10,616 bases of DNA from Euperipatoides rowelli (lineage: Eukaryota > Onychophora > Udeonychophora > Euonychophora > Peripatopsidae): NCBI GenBank assembly GCA_003024985.2, contig PXIH01S0000791.1; one strand, 5' to 3'. Made by a program: the position numbers and the translations under genes. Under the pieces are notes generated by a model, which saw only the letters and a program-made list of their open reading frames with translations, was not told the origin of the DNA and did no database searches. Position 1 is the first letter of the stretch. Each line of letters starts with the position of its first letter. Below, piece after piece: positions 1 through 7,972 of the stretch.

Positions 1-134
1 GTAATGCAATATTGTAATAAACCGGTATTGAATCCATACTGGAGTTGATTGTATGTTATATATTAGTATTGTTTGTTACTTGGAATATATACATTGTTTG
101 CTGGTTTGGATGTTTTAGCACAGAATTGATTCTA

Positions 135-571
135 ATAGATTGTTCCAGCGTCTCAAATTCATCAGATACATCTAGAGAATTGATTCTGGCTTGTGATGCT
201 TCACTCTATGGGGTTGGAGCAGTGTTGTCACATCCTAGTATAGAAAAAGGACAAATTGACAACCCAATAGCATTTGCTTCTAGAACTTTGACTAAAGCAG
301 AGAAAGGTTACTTGCAAATTGAAAATGAAGCTCTGGCCCTGATTTTTTGAGTAACAAAGTTTAGGAATTATTTGATAAGACATACTTTCACATTGCAGAT
401 GAATCATCAACCATTGGTGTTATTGCTCTCAGAAAACAGACTAATACCAAGAATCCAGCTGCAAGAATACAAAAGTGGGCACTTACACTAGCTGGGTACT
501 CATATAAACTAAAATACAGGAAGGGTAAATTACACACAAATGCTGATACACTTAGTAGACTTTCAATATAA
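135..571 (+). pseudogene. retroelement RNase H domain, broken
   Basis: The frame from about 135 to 350 reads E-L-I-L-A-C-D-A-S-L-Y-G-V-G-A-V-L-S-H, the first strands of a gypsy RNase H with its first catalytic Asp (in A-C-D-A-S). It continues to A-F-A-S-R-T-L and the E-N-E-A-L-A helix with the catalytic Glu. A TGA at 348-350 stands where Gly is usual. Reading continues through V-T-K-F-R-N-Y-L and F-T-L-Q-M-N-H-Q-P-L, where the usual catalytic Asp (T-D-H) is Asn. A frame change near 445-455 leads to A-A-R-I-Q-K-W-A-L and N-A-D-T-L-S-R-L. An in-frame TAA ends it at 569-571. This domain removes RNA during reverse transcription in active elements. Confidence 0.85.
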
Positions 572-1952
572 AGTGAGGAAAAAGAAACTCCAAATCTTGA
601 AGAATTGGTTTTATTACTGAGTGGTAACACAAACATATTGGAGGTGAATAAAATCATAAGTAAAACTACTAAAGATGCAACATTAAAATTGGTAAAACAA
701 TTTGTAAAAGATGGCTGGCTAAAGGATATGAAGAACTACAATAATGTAGATGAATTTTATCAAACTATTATAAGAAAAGAATTGAATTGTCTGTAGAGAA
801 GGAAGTTGTATTATGGGGAATGAGGGTTATTATTCAAAAAAGCTCAGAGATCAAGTAATTAGTGAACTACATGATGGACATCAGGGAATGACTTTGATGA
901 AAGCCCTTGCTAGAGAAAAAGTATGGTGGTCAGGTAAAGATCTATGTACAGACAAACGTGTAACATGCTGCTACATAATATGTCAACAGACAGCTAGCAT
1001 GCCATCTGCTAATCTGCATGTACCATGTCCTAATACCACCAAACCATGGGAAAAGATACATGCTGACTATGCTGGACCTGTGGAAGGAAGGATAATACTG
1101 ACATTGGTGGACTCGTATTCCAAATGGATGGAAGTTACCATTGCAAAAACAGCTACTGCAGATGAAACTACTGAGAAACTTAGAATTTATGGTTTGCCAT
1201 ACACTCTAGTATCAGACAATGGAACCCATTTTACAGGGGAAGAAGTGGAAAACTATTTAAAAAAACAATGGAATCAAACATTTATACTCAGCGCTATATC
1301 ACCCTTCATCAAATGGCCAACAATAAGCCAAGCTGAAAGAGCAGTAAGAATTGTAAAAAAGGACTGGAAAAATTGAAATTTGAATTACTACTTGGACTTA
1401 GTAAAAATTCTGGATGATTGGATAAGAGATTAGAAAAAGTAATACTCAACTACAGAAGAACACCAGTAACATCAACCGGTAAATCACCGGCTGAAGTATT
1501 TCTAGGGAGGAGAATTAGAACCAGGATGGATTTACTAATGCCTGATGGAAAGGAAGACACTTGGAACAACATAAGAATGACAAAACCATTGAAAGTGGAA
1601 CAAAAGTATGAATCAAGAATTTTTGGAAAGGAGAGAGATGGTTACCAGGCAAAGTTGTAGGAATGAATGATAACGCCGTGGTAAAATTTAAGCATCTAAA
1701 AACTGAAGCAAATAGACATTTAGATCAAATTAGACTGGATAAAAGAAGTTTTGACCAAAAACATAGGGATCCAATCTGCCCCAATAATATGGAATGCAGA
1801 GTGTTGAGGAGAAAACAAAACCTATCACGGACCAGGAATTGAACATTTCTGACAAAGCTGAAACAGATACCAAGAAGACAATAACACCTGAGACAGTGAA
1901 TGTGAGGAGATCAAATAGGATAAGGAAACCACTAATTAAACTAAATCTATAG
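572..1952 (+). pseudogene. retroelement integrase, broken
   Basis: The spacer frame (about 572-796) is followed by shifts near 783-840. The zinc-binding region then reads L-H-D-G-H-Q-G-M and, later, C-C-Y-I-I-C-Q-Q; the Cys pair has about one residue too many for C-x2-C. The core begins at K-I-H-A-D-Y-A-G-P with the first catalytic Asp. The second Asp is in S-D-N-G-T-H-F. The Glu is in A-E-R-A-V, but the Asp-Glu gap is 39 residues instead of 35 because of an 11-base insertion at about 1321-1331 plus a frame change. About five codons are missing before I-Y-G-L-P. A TGA at 1374-1376 and a shift follow. The next frame (1418-1660) has Y-R-R-T-P and S-P-A-E-V-F-L-G-R. A C-terminal frame has R-H-L-D-Q-I-R and R-R-S-N-R-I-R-K-P, ending at TAG 1950-1952. 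Confidence 0.87.
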
Positions 1953-2023
1953 GACACTGTAGAACATAAAGGCAGTATGTTATTTTTGTTAGTATACTGT
2001 AGTTCATTGTTTTGTATTTTTTT

Positions 2024-2036
2024 AAAGGGGGGATAG
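2024..2036 (+). other. polypurine tract
   Basis: AAAGGGGGGATAG precedes the LTR-like TGTAAT at 2037. In LTR retrotransposons this tract primes plus-strand DNA synthesis. It lies 71 bases after the last pol stop codon (1950-1952), the expected place. Confidence 0.8.
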
Positions 2037-2160
2037 TGTAATATGATCTAATTTGTGCTGATAATGTGATCAGATAATATACAAGAATGTGTGGTGTGAT
2101 CCACCATTATTACACAGACAAGCACATGTTTGTTATGACTGGAGGTAAGCTTGCTTTACA
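2037..2160 (+). repeat. 3' LTR (start firm, end uncertain) of the plus-strand element
   Basis: It begins TGTAATATG directly after the polypurine tract, as expected for an LTR. Two possible ends exist. TTTACA at 2155-2160 gives a 124-base LTR with a TGTAA/TTACA inverted repeat. TATTACA at 2108-2114 gives a 7-base inverted repeat, but the LTR would be only 78 bases, too short for most families. The true end may also be further on or deleted. No second LTR copy is in the window for comparison. Confidence 0.5.
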
Positions 2161-2625
2161 GTAATAATATTATTCATAGTATCTATTATTGGTTAATATT
2201 AAAAAGCAATTCAGATAGTGATACATCATCATTTAATTTATTTTGTAAGGAAAAATATGAAGTTTTGTGCACTGAAAGAGCAAAACAATCAATTTTAAAC
2301 TTTATCTTGATGAGCAGTAAAATAGGGCTACTAAAGGACATGATAGCCGTATATTACTTTTTGACAATTTTGCGAATAATTTGAGAAAATAATAATAATA
2401 AAAAAACAAAACAATAGCAATATAATGGATTTAAACATTAGATTAAAAATTTTGTGTGAAGTCAAAAGTTTTATAAAACCTTTACAATAATTCTATCACA
2501 CTATTAGCCTACTTAACGCTTTCAAGAAGTAAAACTTATTTTAAGAGTCTCAAGCAGAAAAGTAATTTTGGCAAGTTTCAACCTTTAATATGTTTAATGT
2601 AAAGTATTAAAAATCAAATAGTTAC
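2161..2625. other. AT-rich host intron
   Basis: This is the intron downstream (minus sense) of the exon at 2626-2944, up to the edge of the plus-strand retroelement. It opens on the minus strand with GTAACT. A plus-strand open stretch to 2384 has only a TTG start and no family I recognise. The remainder is AT-rich with A-runs near 2389-2410. Confidence 0.6.
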
Positions 2626-2944
2626 CTTAGGATAATTTTCTAGTGATCTTTTCTTGCGTCGTGTCATTACATCATGTTTCCAATATCTATCATGTTCATT
2701 TTCTTCCACAAAGTCATGATAAGTTGATCGTCTCCTTCTCACACTTTCTAATCTCAGTTTATCAGTGATGTCTTCACTATTTCCTATTGGCAGTCGACAG
2801 GTTTGAACATCATTTCTGAAATCGCATTCAATTGTTTTATCATTTGCTGGATTTTCTGAACATTTACAATAAATGAATTCTTCATATCCTGGCTTTTGAT
2901 TTGGTAGCTTTTTCTTAAATAAACCTTTCTTTTCAGAAGAAACC
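2626..2944 (-). CDS. VWDE: VWDE-like gene, exon after the VWD domain, with furin-type sites
   Basis: This is a 319-base exon on the minus strand. The first base G completes the AT|G codon split by the 4.8 kb intron; 106 codons follow and the exon ends in phase 0 before GTAACT. It begins just after the closing S-W of the VWD domain, where VWDE-type proteins have a short linker followed by a Y-C-x-C segment. Here Y-C-K-C is at residues 25-28, with further Cys at 40 and 49 (E-C-D-F, T-C-R-L-P). The second half is highly charged and carries R-R-R-R (69-72; bases 2739-2728) and R-R-K-K-R (95-99; bases 2661-2647), both followed by Ser. These fit proprotein convertase (furin) cleavage. No membrane segment is visible. 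The next exon must lie left of the window. Confidence 0.78.
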
Positions 2945-3327
2945 CTAGACAAAAGACATTAATAAAATAAACTAGAATTAAATATCATCATTATGCAAGT
3001 ATTTTTTTTTTTTTTTTTTAAAAAAAGATGATTACAAATTTTGTTCATGTTTCTATTGCCAAACAATGTTTATAATGTAGAACATAGGAAACATTAATTG
3101 ATGTTTTGCAGATGGCTAATTATTATTGATCACACATAGGCCTACAATAGTTATTAACTTATTAATTATAATTGAATCTCAAATAAAATAAATATAAGAA
3201 TACAAGCTTTATGACATCAGTGTGGTTGATTTTGTTATTGATCAAGAAAATAATCCAATTTGTGAGTCCCAAGTCCATAGCTTATAATAATTAAAAATAT
3301 ATGCATATTTATAATTCAGTTAACTTA
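2945..3327. other. intron segment between truncated retroelement and host exon
   Basis: This AT-rich sequence contains the T18-A7 run and a TAGGCCTA octamer (3137-3144). On the minus strand it ends with TGTCTTTTGTCTAG, the acceptor of the exon at 2944. There is no coding content. It shows no LTR or polypurine tract that would close the retroelement on this side. Confidence 0.65.
3002..3026. repeat. T18-A7 homopolymer junction
   Basis: Eighteen T (3002-3019) are followed directly by seven A (3020-3026). The run is inside the host intron, about 60 bases from the exon acceptor at 2945-2946, on the side away from the acceptor's own pyrimidine tract. Confidence 0.85.
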
Positions 3328-3879
3328 CAAATTTATGTTTATGGATGTGGCTAGGCTGATATTAAAATAAGCATTGTTAAGATCTAATGTCAAAAATTAT
3401 TTACATCACCTAGCCTTAAAAGAATATCTTCTATTCGCATTAGAGGAAAATGGTATGGTTCGAGTATTGACTTTTCTCGGGTCTAATACTATCCCAATGT
3501 CATTGACATTGTGCCTTTTTGGTACTTTGAATATAGGCACATTACATCTAGTATTGATAGTCTTTTGAATTGTGCCTGATTTTTCAAGTTGCGCTAGATT
3601 AATTTTTAAAGGTTCATAAAGGAAGTGAAAGATCCTATAGGCCTACTGGCTTTGGAAAATATTCCTTTTATCTAAAAATACTGGTTCTATAGGGATACAT
3701 TGGCCTGTTCCAGATCCTCAATGTTCTCAATTAAAATATTTTTATGATTATTTAATATAGACATTGATTGATGAATGTGAGCATCCCCAATCTGCAAGTC
3801 CTGTACCTTGAACAACCAATGAAGCAATTCCTCTGCCCATGTAGAAATGGTGCTGCAGGTTGAAGCTTTCACTTTTTGC
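3328..3879 (-). pseudogene. reverse transcriptase, N-terminal fragment
   Basis: The clear RT part starts near 3615, with a P-L-K-I-N-L-A-Q-L-E-K-S-G stretch. It passes through P-I-F-K-V-P-K (fingers, the usual x-P-x-x-x-V-P-K-K position) and V-L-D-P-R-K-V-N, then T-I-P. A frame change leads to R-I-E-D-I-L-L-R-L-G-D. Another leads to T-L-D-L-N-N-A-Y-F (3391-3365), RT motif A with its first catalytic Asp. Similarity ends near 3328. Motif B and the Y-x-D-D box are absent, so the enzyme is lost. A further open piece at 3872-3687 lies between protease and RT and is probably the RT N-terminal extension. Confidence 0.78.
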
Positions 3880-4372
3880 TTCCTAAGTTTATCCTATTCA
3901 CAATCATACTCTATATTAAAATTAATTTTATTTTTAAAACCAATAACTGCTTGGTGGTCCTGCTATAGGCTACATCTGCTCTATACAAACAGGTTCTCCC
4001 ATTTGTAAGGGGCCACTACAATTGGATTAAAAATGAATTCCCATTAGTTTGCAATTAACTAACGATTTGTGCTATAGAAGATGAGAGAGAACATGTTCCT
4101 GTCAAGAGTTACTTAAATTTTTCAAACAAAATGGCTTCAGATAGTATGGCACCCGCTGCTCCAGTATCAATCAAGGCAAATCTTTTTTGATGAAAAATTG
4201 TGATATTGATTATGGGTCTACATATAAATTGTGGTAAAAGTTTAGTGGTAATACAAATTCTTCTTAAATTCTTATTTATCACTTGATCGCTATCATCAGG
4301 TGTATGAACGATGTTTACATCAATTGAGACAATGCCTATACTCCCTTTACTATTTTGCAGTTTAGCAGGCAT
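3880..4372 (-). pseudogene. retroelement aspartic protease, broken
   Basis: The frame 4372-4109 encodes 87 residues ending in a typical retropepsin active-site segment, F-A-L-I-D-T-G-A-A (D-T-G at 4168-4160), followed by a hydrophobic I-L-S-E stretch. The catalytic Asp is intact. Stops follow directly. A shifted frame around 3960-3905 resembles the end of such proteases (A-V-I-G-F-K-N-K). The flap region between them cannot be read without frame changes. Retropepsins work as dimers to cut the Gag-Pol polyprotein; this copy is inactive. The protease follows gag directly, as usual in Ty3/gypsy elements. Confidence 0.75.
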
Positions 4373-4379
4373 AATTTTA

Positions 4380-5963
4380 TTTAATTTAAAACTACATTAT
4401 TTTGTTCATTAAATTTATTTTCTTCAAAATAATTGAGATTGTTATGTTTCCTCCTTTTTTTCGTATTAATCCCTTGTAATTTGATTCGGGAATAAAAACA
4501 GTCATATTTTAGTTTATGGAATTTATCTATTTTATTGGCTATTTCTTGGCTCAATAATATTAGATACGGTTCCCCGTCCAGATTGAGGTCTCTTTAGTGG
4601 AGAGCGCTCAAGTTTAATGACATGCTATCAGTACCCTTGCTAAACTTAATGGCTGTGAAATCCTTAAATTTTAAAGATTTAGGACAATAGTTTTGTATAT
4701 GTCCATGCATTCCACAGGAACCCCATTTGATTATTTCAAGATTAAAGATAACTGTTATTGACCTATCCTGAGGTGAACCTGAGTCTGTCAGGTTAGGATT
4801 ATCATAAGAATCCTTAATTGGTAGACTCATATAATCTTTGTCAGTGAACAAAGAGGTAAAGACTGACTGTGAATTTATTTGGTTATTATTTTTAGTTAAA
4901 CTATGTTTTTGATTTTCATCAGTCTCTCAATTGTAATTATTATTTATTTGGTATATTATGTTATTGCCCTTTATTGATTTCTGACTTACTGATGTAATAC
5001 TGCTCAATTTCAAGCGCGTATTTGATAGATTCCTTAAAAGTTTTATGAACTTGTTTTGTACGTCTAATCTTAGCTCAGGTATGAGAATTCTTTCAGTAAA
5101 TTCTATTTTGTCCATAGTCTCTTTTGATAGGGGGTCTGTACTGTGCAAGAAGTGGCTACCAATCTTTGTTGGTACAAGCCTAAGATTCCTTTAAATTTGA
5201 ACACAATTCATTACTAGCTTACTAGCTTAAACTCTTCCTTTTTGGTCTTTTTGAAAATATTTTTAAATTGTTCTATGTGTTCAACGATTGTTGTGTTATA
5301 ATAATTTCCTTGGCCTGCAAAATATACTAATCGGGCATTTGGAAAAATTTTTGTTCCAATACCTGTTTGATGAGACTTGGCCATTTCTAAGAATGTACCA
5401 AGCCAACATTCAGACACGAATCTATAAGCAGGGTTTGCAGTAAAGTGAAGTGCATCGCTAATACAGCTAGCCTTAAAGTATAGGCTAATTGTAATCTGGA
5501 TAGGGAATGTTTTGATGATGCGGCGGAATATTCTGTCTAATGGCTATCATATTCCTATTGCTATTATTACTTGTTTGACTCCCATTATTAGATAAATTTG
5601 GTTGACTAGCTCTACCAACATTAGTGTTTTGCGGATCATGATTTGTGTGACTTGGTGTGGTGCAGTGATCAGGGTACAAGCATTATTTTCAAAATGATCT
5701 TTTGCTTAAAAGTTCAGCTACTTTGTTTCCACCAATTAATTTCATGTCTTGGTTTATCAGCCACTTTTGTTAGCTTTTCCACAATTTGTGAACTAAATTG
5801 AACAGTAGGTGAGCTAGTGAGAACCTGCACGCTTGATTGTTTGTACTATGATTGGTGTATCGATGGGCAGCATATATATGGGAGGCACTAATCTTACTGG
5901 AGAAGGTCTTACCTCTTCTAATAAGGATAAACTTTCATATCCCTGTGTTATATTATAGTCCAT
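4380..5963 (-). pseudogene. retroelement gag, broken
   Basis: The likely start is the ATG at 5963-5961, which opens a 49-residue frame ending at TAG 5816-5814. Reading then continues in other frames: about 5827-5714; 5679-5485 (Asn/Gln/Pro/His-rich, with P-P-H-H-Q-N-I-P); about 5483-5214; 5148-4927; and 4851-4380. The stretch near 5100-4960 reads as a helical capsid-like segment in one frame, then needs a shift. The last piece holds a CCHC-type zinc knuckle, W-G-S-C-G-M-H-G-H-I-Q-N-Y-C-P, near 4725-4684. The first Cys of C-x2-C-x4-H-x4-C is Trp (codon TGG), so metal binding would be lost. An in-frame TAA follows at 4596-4594. In an active element Gag packages the RNA and forms the particle; this copy cannot. 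Confidence 0.75.
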
Positions 5964-6180
5964 TTTAGATGTGTATTATATTAAGAAAATAAGATAGAAA
6001 AATTACTAAATTTAGACAATACGATAAATGATAATCTTTTGATATTTGTACATAAAATAATTATGAATTTTAATAGTTAGATTTGTAATTAAATGAGAAT
6101 AACCCTGTTGGAATCATACTTTATCTCAGACATTAAAAATGAGTTTGAAACTGGGCGGATGCCAAGAGCAATAACGCTAG

Positions 6181-6190
6181 CTGCTACCCA
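6181..6190 (-). other. possible primer-binding site (initiator tRNA-Met-like)
   Basis: On the minus strand the sequence TGGGTAGCAG follows the putative LTR end. It matches TGGTAGCAG, the complement of the common initiator tRNA-Met 3' end, apart from one extra G. Its place between the candidate LTR and gag is right for an LTR element. The match is short and imperfect. Confidence 0.3.
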
Positions 6191-6193
6191 ATT

Positions 6194-6498
6194 TGTGAGG
6201 CTTATAATGATTAAAATTTTAATATTATTGATTTACTATCAGATTTTACAATGCAGATTTATAGTATCCTGTCACAAGAAAACACCATATATTTATGAAG
6301 GTCTGTCGAATATTTATGTGTGGGATGTCAGAGTATAAATAATTTTATTCATACTTGACTAAATTCATAACTACCAATAAAAGCCGTATTGATTAGACTA
6401 GGCTAGATCATATTTCTATTATCCTCCTAATTCAATTATGGATTATAGCAAAAATGGTTGACTCTTTGAATTTCAAACTTTCAAAATATGTAATCACA
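6194..6498 (-). repeat. candidate 5' LTR of the minus-strand retroelement
   Basis: Read on the minus strand, this 305-base stretch starts TGTGATTACA and ends CCTCACA, giving TG...CA ends with a 5-base terminal inverted repeat (TGTGA/TCACA). It contains AATAAA. It ends three bases before a possible primer-binding site, with the gag start about 220 bases further on, which is the expected order. No second copy exists in the window because the element is truncated, so the boundaries rest only on these weak signals. The right end is the least certain. Confidence 0.3.
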
Positions 6499-7763
6499 AA
6501 GAAATTAATAGTAGATGTCACTGCTAATACACCTGAGGCCATACCTTGAACGCCATCATGAATCTTGTAGACTTAATACTATCATTCTTTATCAGCTTGA
6601 AACAGAAAACTAACATCCTAAATGAACAAAACAATTCCATAAAAATAAATAATTCCTAATCTGTTCTAAAAATAAAATCACTAATAACACAAGGATTCAA
6701 ATAAGTAATAAAGTACTGGATGTCTTGACTTCTAAATAAAAATATACAATTTTTCTGTATATGGGTTTTTATTTATAATTGTGTTTACAATAGTATTCAC
6801 TTAAGGGAGGCTGAGCTCAATGTGAATCTTGAGGCTCATGTATCTAGGCACATAAGAGAAACACTTATTTCAGCCTGCTGCCACCTGTAAAACCTAACTA
6901 AAGGGTTGATGGCATAAAAATACAAGAAATGGAAATATTGACAATAACAATGTTGCAATAAAATTATTAAGAGTTATTTTATTTAAAAATAAAGCTAACT
7001 GCACAACGAAGTTTAGGCATAGACTCTTAACATTATTAAGGTGTTTATTAAACAAAATAAATTAATGTTTCTTTTAAGTTAAATGGATAAATAATGATTT
7101 TAACAATATTCACTTTTAATAAGTGACATTGGATTATTTGGATAAATTTAACAATAATAAATAAAAAAAAATTACAGATATTGTTTGCTCACGTGTAAAT
7201 TAACTATACAGCAAAACTATAGTTTATTATGGGCTTTCCTAATGGAATAAAAAAAAAAGAGTTAGTCATTCAGCTTAGGAGAGTAAAAATCAGCAGTACT
7301 ATAAATTAAAGGCAAAAATTTAGAATCAAAAAATTATACTCCTGAAATCTACTAACAGAATGTCTGCAATAATTCAATGATATAAGTATGTATGTTTGTG
7401 AAAAAAATGTATTTATTCTTCCACATATAGTATATAAAGCCTTATATAAAGTATATACTAGCACTCAACTTTAAAATACATGAATCATACTATAATGTTT
7501 GAAAACTGTGGATAAATTAAATGAAGTCTGTCCTGAAATTGTTTTGAAGGAATTTATATGGATATGATATATATTTCCTTTTAGCATCAAATTCCCCAGA
7601 TACCTTGATTTTCTCCAATGGCTGTTTTTTTTTTTAAATAATGCAATATATTTTTACATTTATTTCAGTTAGTATTACCAAACTTATTTGATGTTGTTTA
7701 AAATGTTTTTTCATGGATGTTTTTATATACTGTAGGCTATATATTAGAAACCTCTTTACTTAC
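6499..7763. other. AT-rich intron segment without recognisable genes
   Basis: This is the right part of the 4.8 kb phase 2 intron (2945-7763). It is AT-rich with short A and T runs and the palindrome at 7428-7460. There is an 8-base palindrome, TGAGCTCA, at 6812-6819. No open frame, RNA gene or repeat family stands out on either strand. On the minus strand the intron opens with GTAAGT at 7763. Confidence 0.65.
7428..7460. repeat. AT-rich palindrome
   Basis: TAGTATATA (7428-7436) and TATATACTA (7452-7460) are exact 9-base inverted arms. The interior contains a second, overlapping stem option (TATATAA / TTATATA). In an AT-rich intron this may be a chance palindrome or a small inserted element's core. 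Confidence 0.6.
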
Positions 7764-7972
7764 ATCCAGGATCTAGCAAATTTCTTGCAAAAACGTCTTG
7801 GAGCACAAGCCACATTCCCTTTTTTATCAGTAAAGTCATCATGAATGTCTCCATTGAAGGTTCCACACAAGCCTTCAGTTTGTCCAAAGTCTAAATGAGA
7901 TGCTCGGAGAGCAATGTTGATGTGTTTCTTATTCTTTTCTATGAGAATAATAGTCCCTGTAGGTAAAATCAC
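7764..7972 (-). CDS. VWDE: VWDE-like gene, internal exon (C-terminal part of VWD domain)
   Basis: This is a 209-base exon on the minus strand: 69 codons plus two bases. It starts in phase 0 after ATCTTTAG and ends in phase 2 before a consensus donor, GTAAGT. It carries the signature end of a VWD domain. The V-I-L-P-T-G strand (residues 1-6) comes first. Then comes the G-L-C-G-T-F-N-G core (34-41), followed by the acidic D-I-H-D-D-F loop (42-47), which in VWD domains coordinates calcium. F-A-R-S-W (65-69) closes the domain. Extra cysteines are at 56 and 62. The GLCG core is the VWD form of the Cys-Gly-Leu-Cys-Gly region; the first Cys of a full CGLCG is replaced (E-G-L-C-G), so the thiol-isomerase-like CxxC of VWF D1/D2 is absent. 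The split last codon AT|G joins perfectly to the next exon at 2944. Confidence 0.85.

Larger units (their letters stand above)
122..2160 (+). mobile_element. 3' half of a Ty3/gypsy retrotransposon, decayed
   Basis: It carries, in order, RNase H, a linker, an integrase zinc-binding region, the integrase core, the integrase C-terminal region, a polypurine tract and the start of an LTR. RT lying before RNase H and integrase last is the Ty3/gypsy order, and the RNase H and integrase wording resembles the K02A2.6-like metazoan gypsy group. The sequence before about position 122 does not read as RT in any frame, so the 5' part is deleted or rearranged. The element is antisense to the host gene and lies in its intron. 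At least three stops and four frameshifts show long decay. Confidence 0.88.
3328..6190 (-). mobile_element. 5' half of an LTR retrotransposon (gag-protease-partial RT), decayed
   Basis: The minus strand carries, in order, a leader, a gag-like region with a zinc knuckle, an aspartic protease and the beginning of reverse transcriptase. It then stops being recognisable near 3328. It sits in the large host intron in the same direction as the host gene. Many stops and frameshifts make it non-coding. The gag-PR-RT order fits Ty3/gypsy or BEL/Pao; the RT N-terminal wording favours Ty3/gypsy. The rest of RT, RNase H, integrase and the 3' LTR are missing, so it was truncated or later deleted. Confidence 0.82.

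Noticed and set aside
228-657. Minus-strand open frames opposite the RNase H region
   Set aside because: They are antisense to a clearly recognised RNase H and spacer and have no support of their own.
122-2160. Active retroelement or domesticated integrase
   Set aside because: There are several stops, frameshifts, an altered RNase H residue and a disturbed Asp-Glu spacing, so no continuous product can be made.
2151-2384. A plus-strand open frame after the LTR, about 77 codons
   Set aside because: It begins only at TTG, runs through the presumed LTR end and matches no family I know. The host gene lies on the other strand, so it is most likely chance.
3374-3568. A plus-strand open frame of 64 codons
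   Set aside because: It is the antisense shadow of the reverse transcriptase fragment on the minus strand.
6093-6338. A plus-strand open frame with ATG, 81 codons
   Set aside because: It overlaps the candidate LTR, is Ile/Leu-rich as expected from AT-rich DNA, and has no domain or homologue that I recognise.
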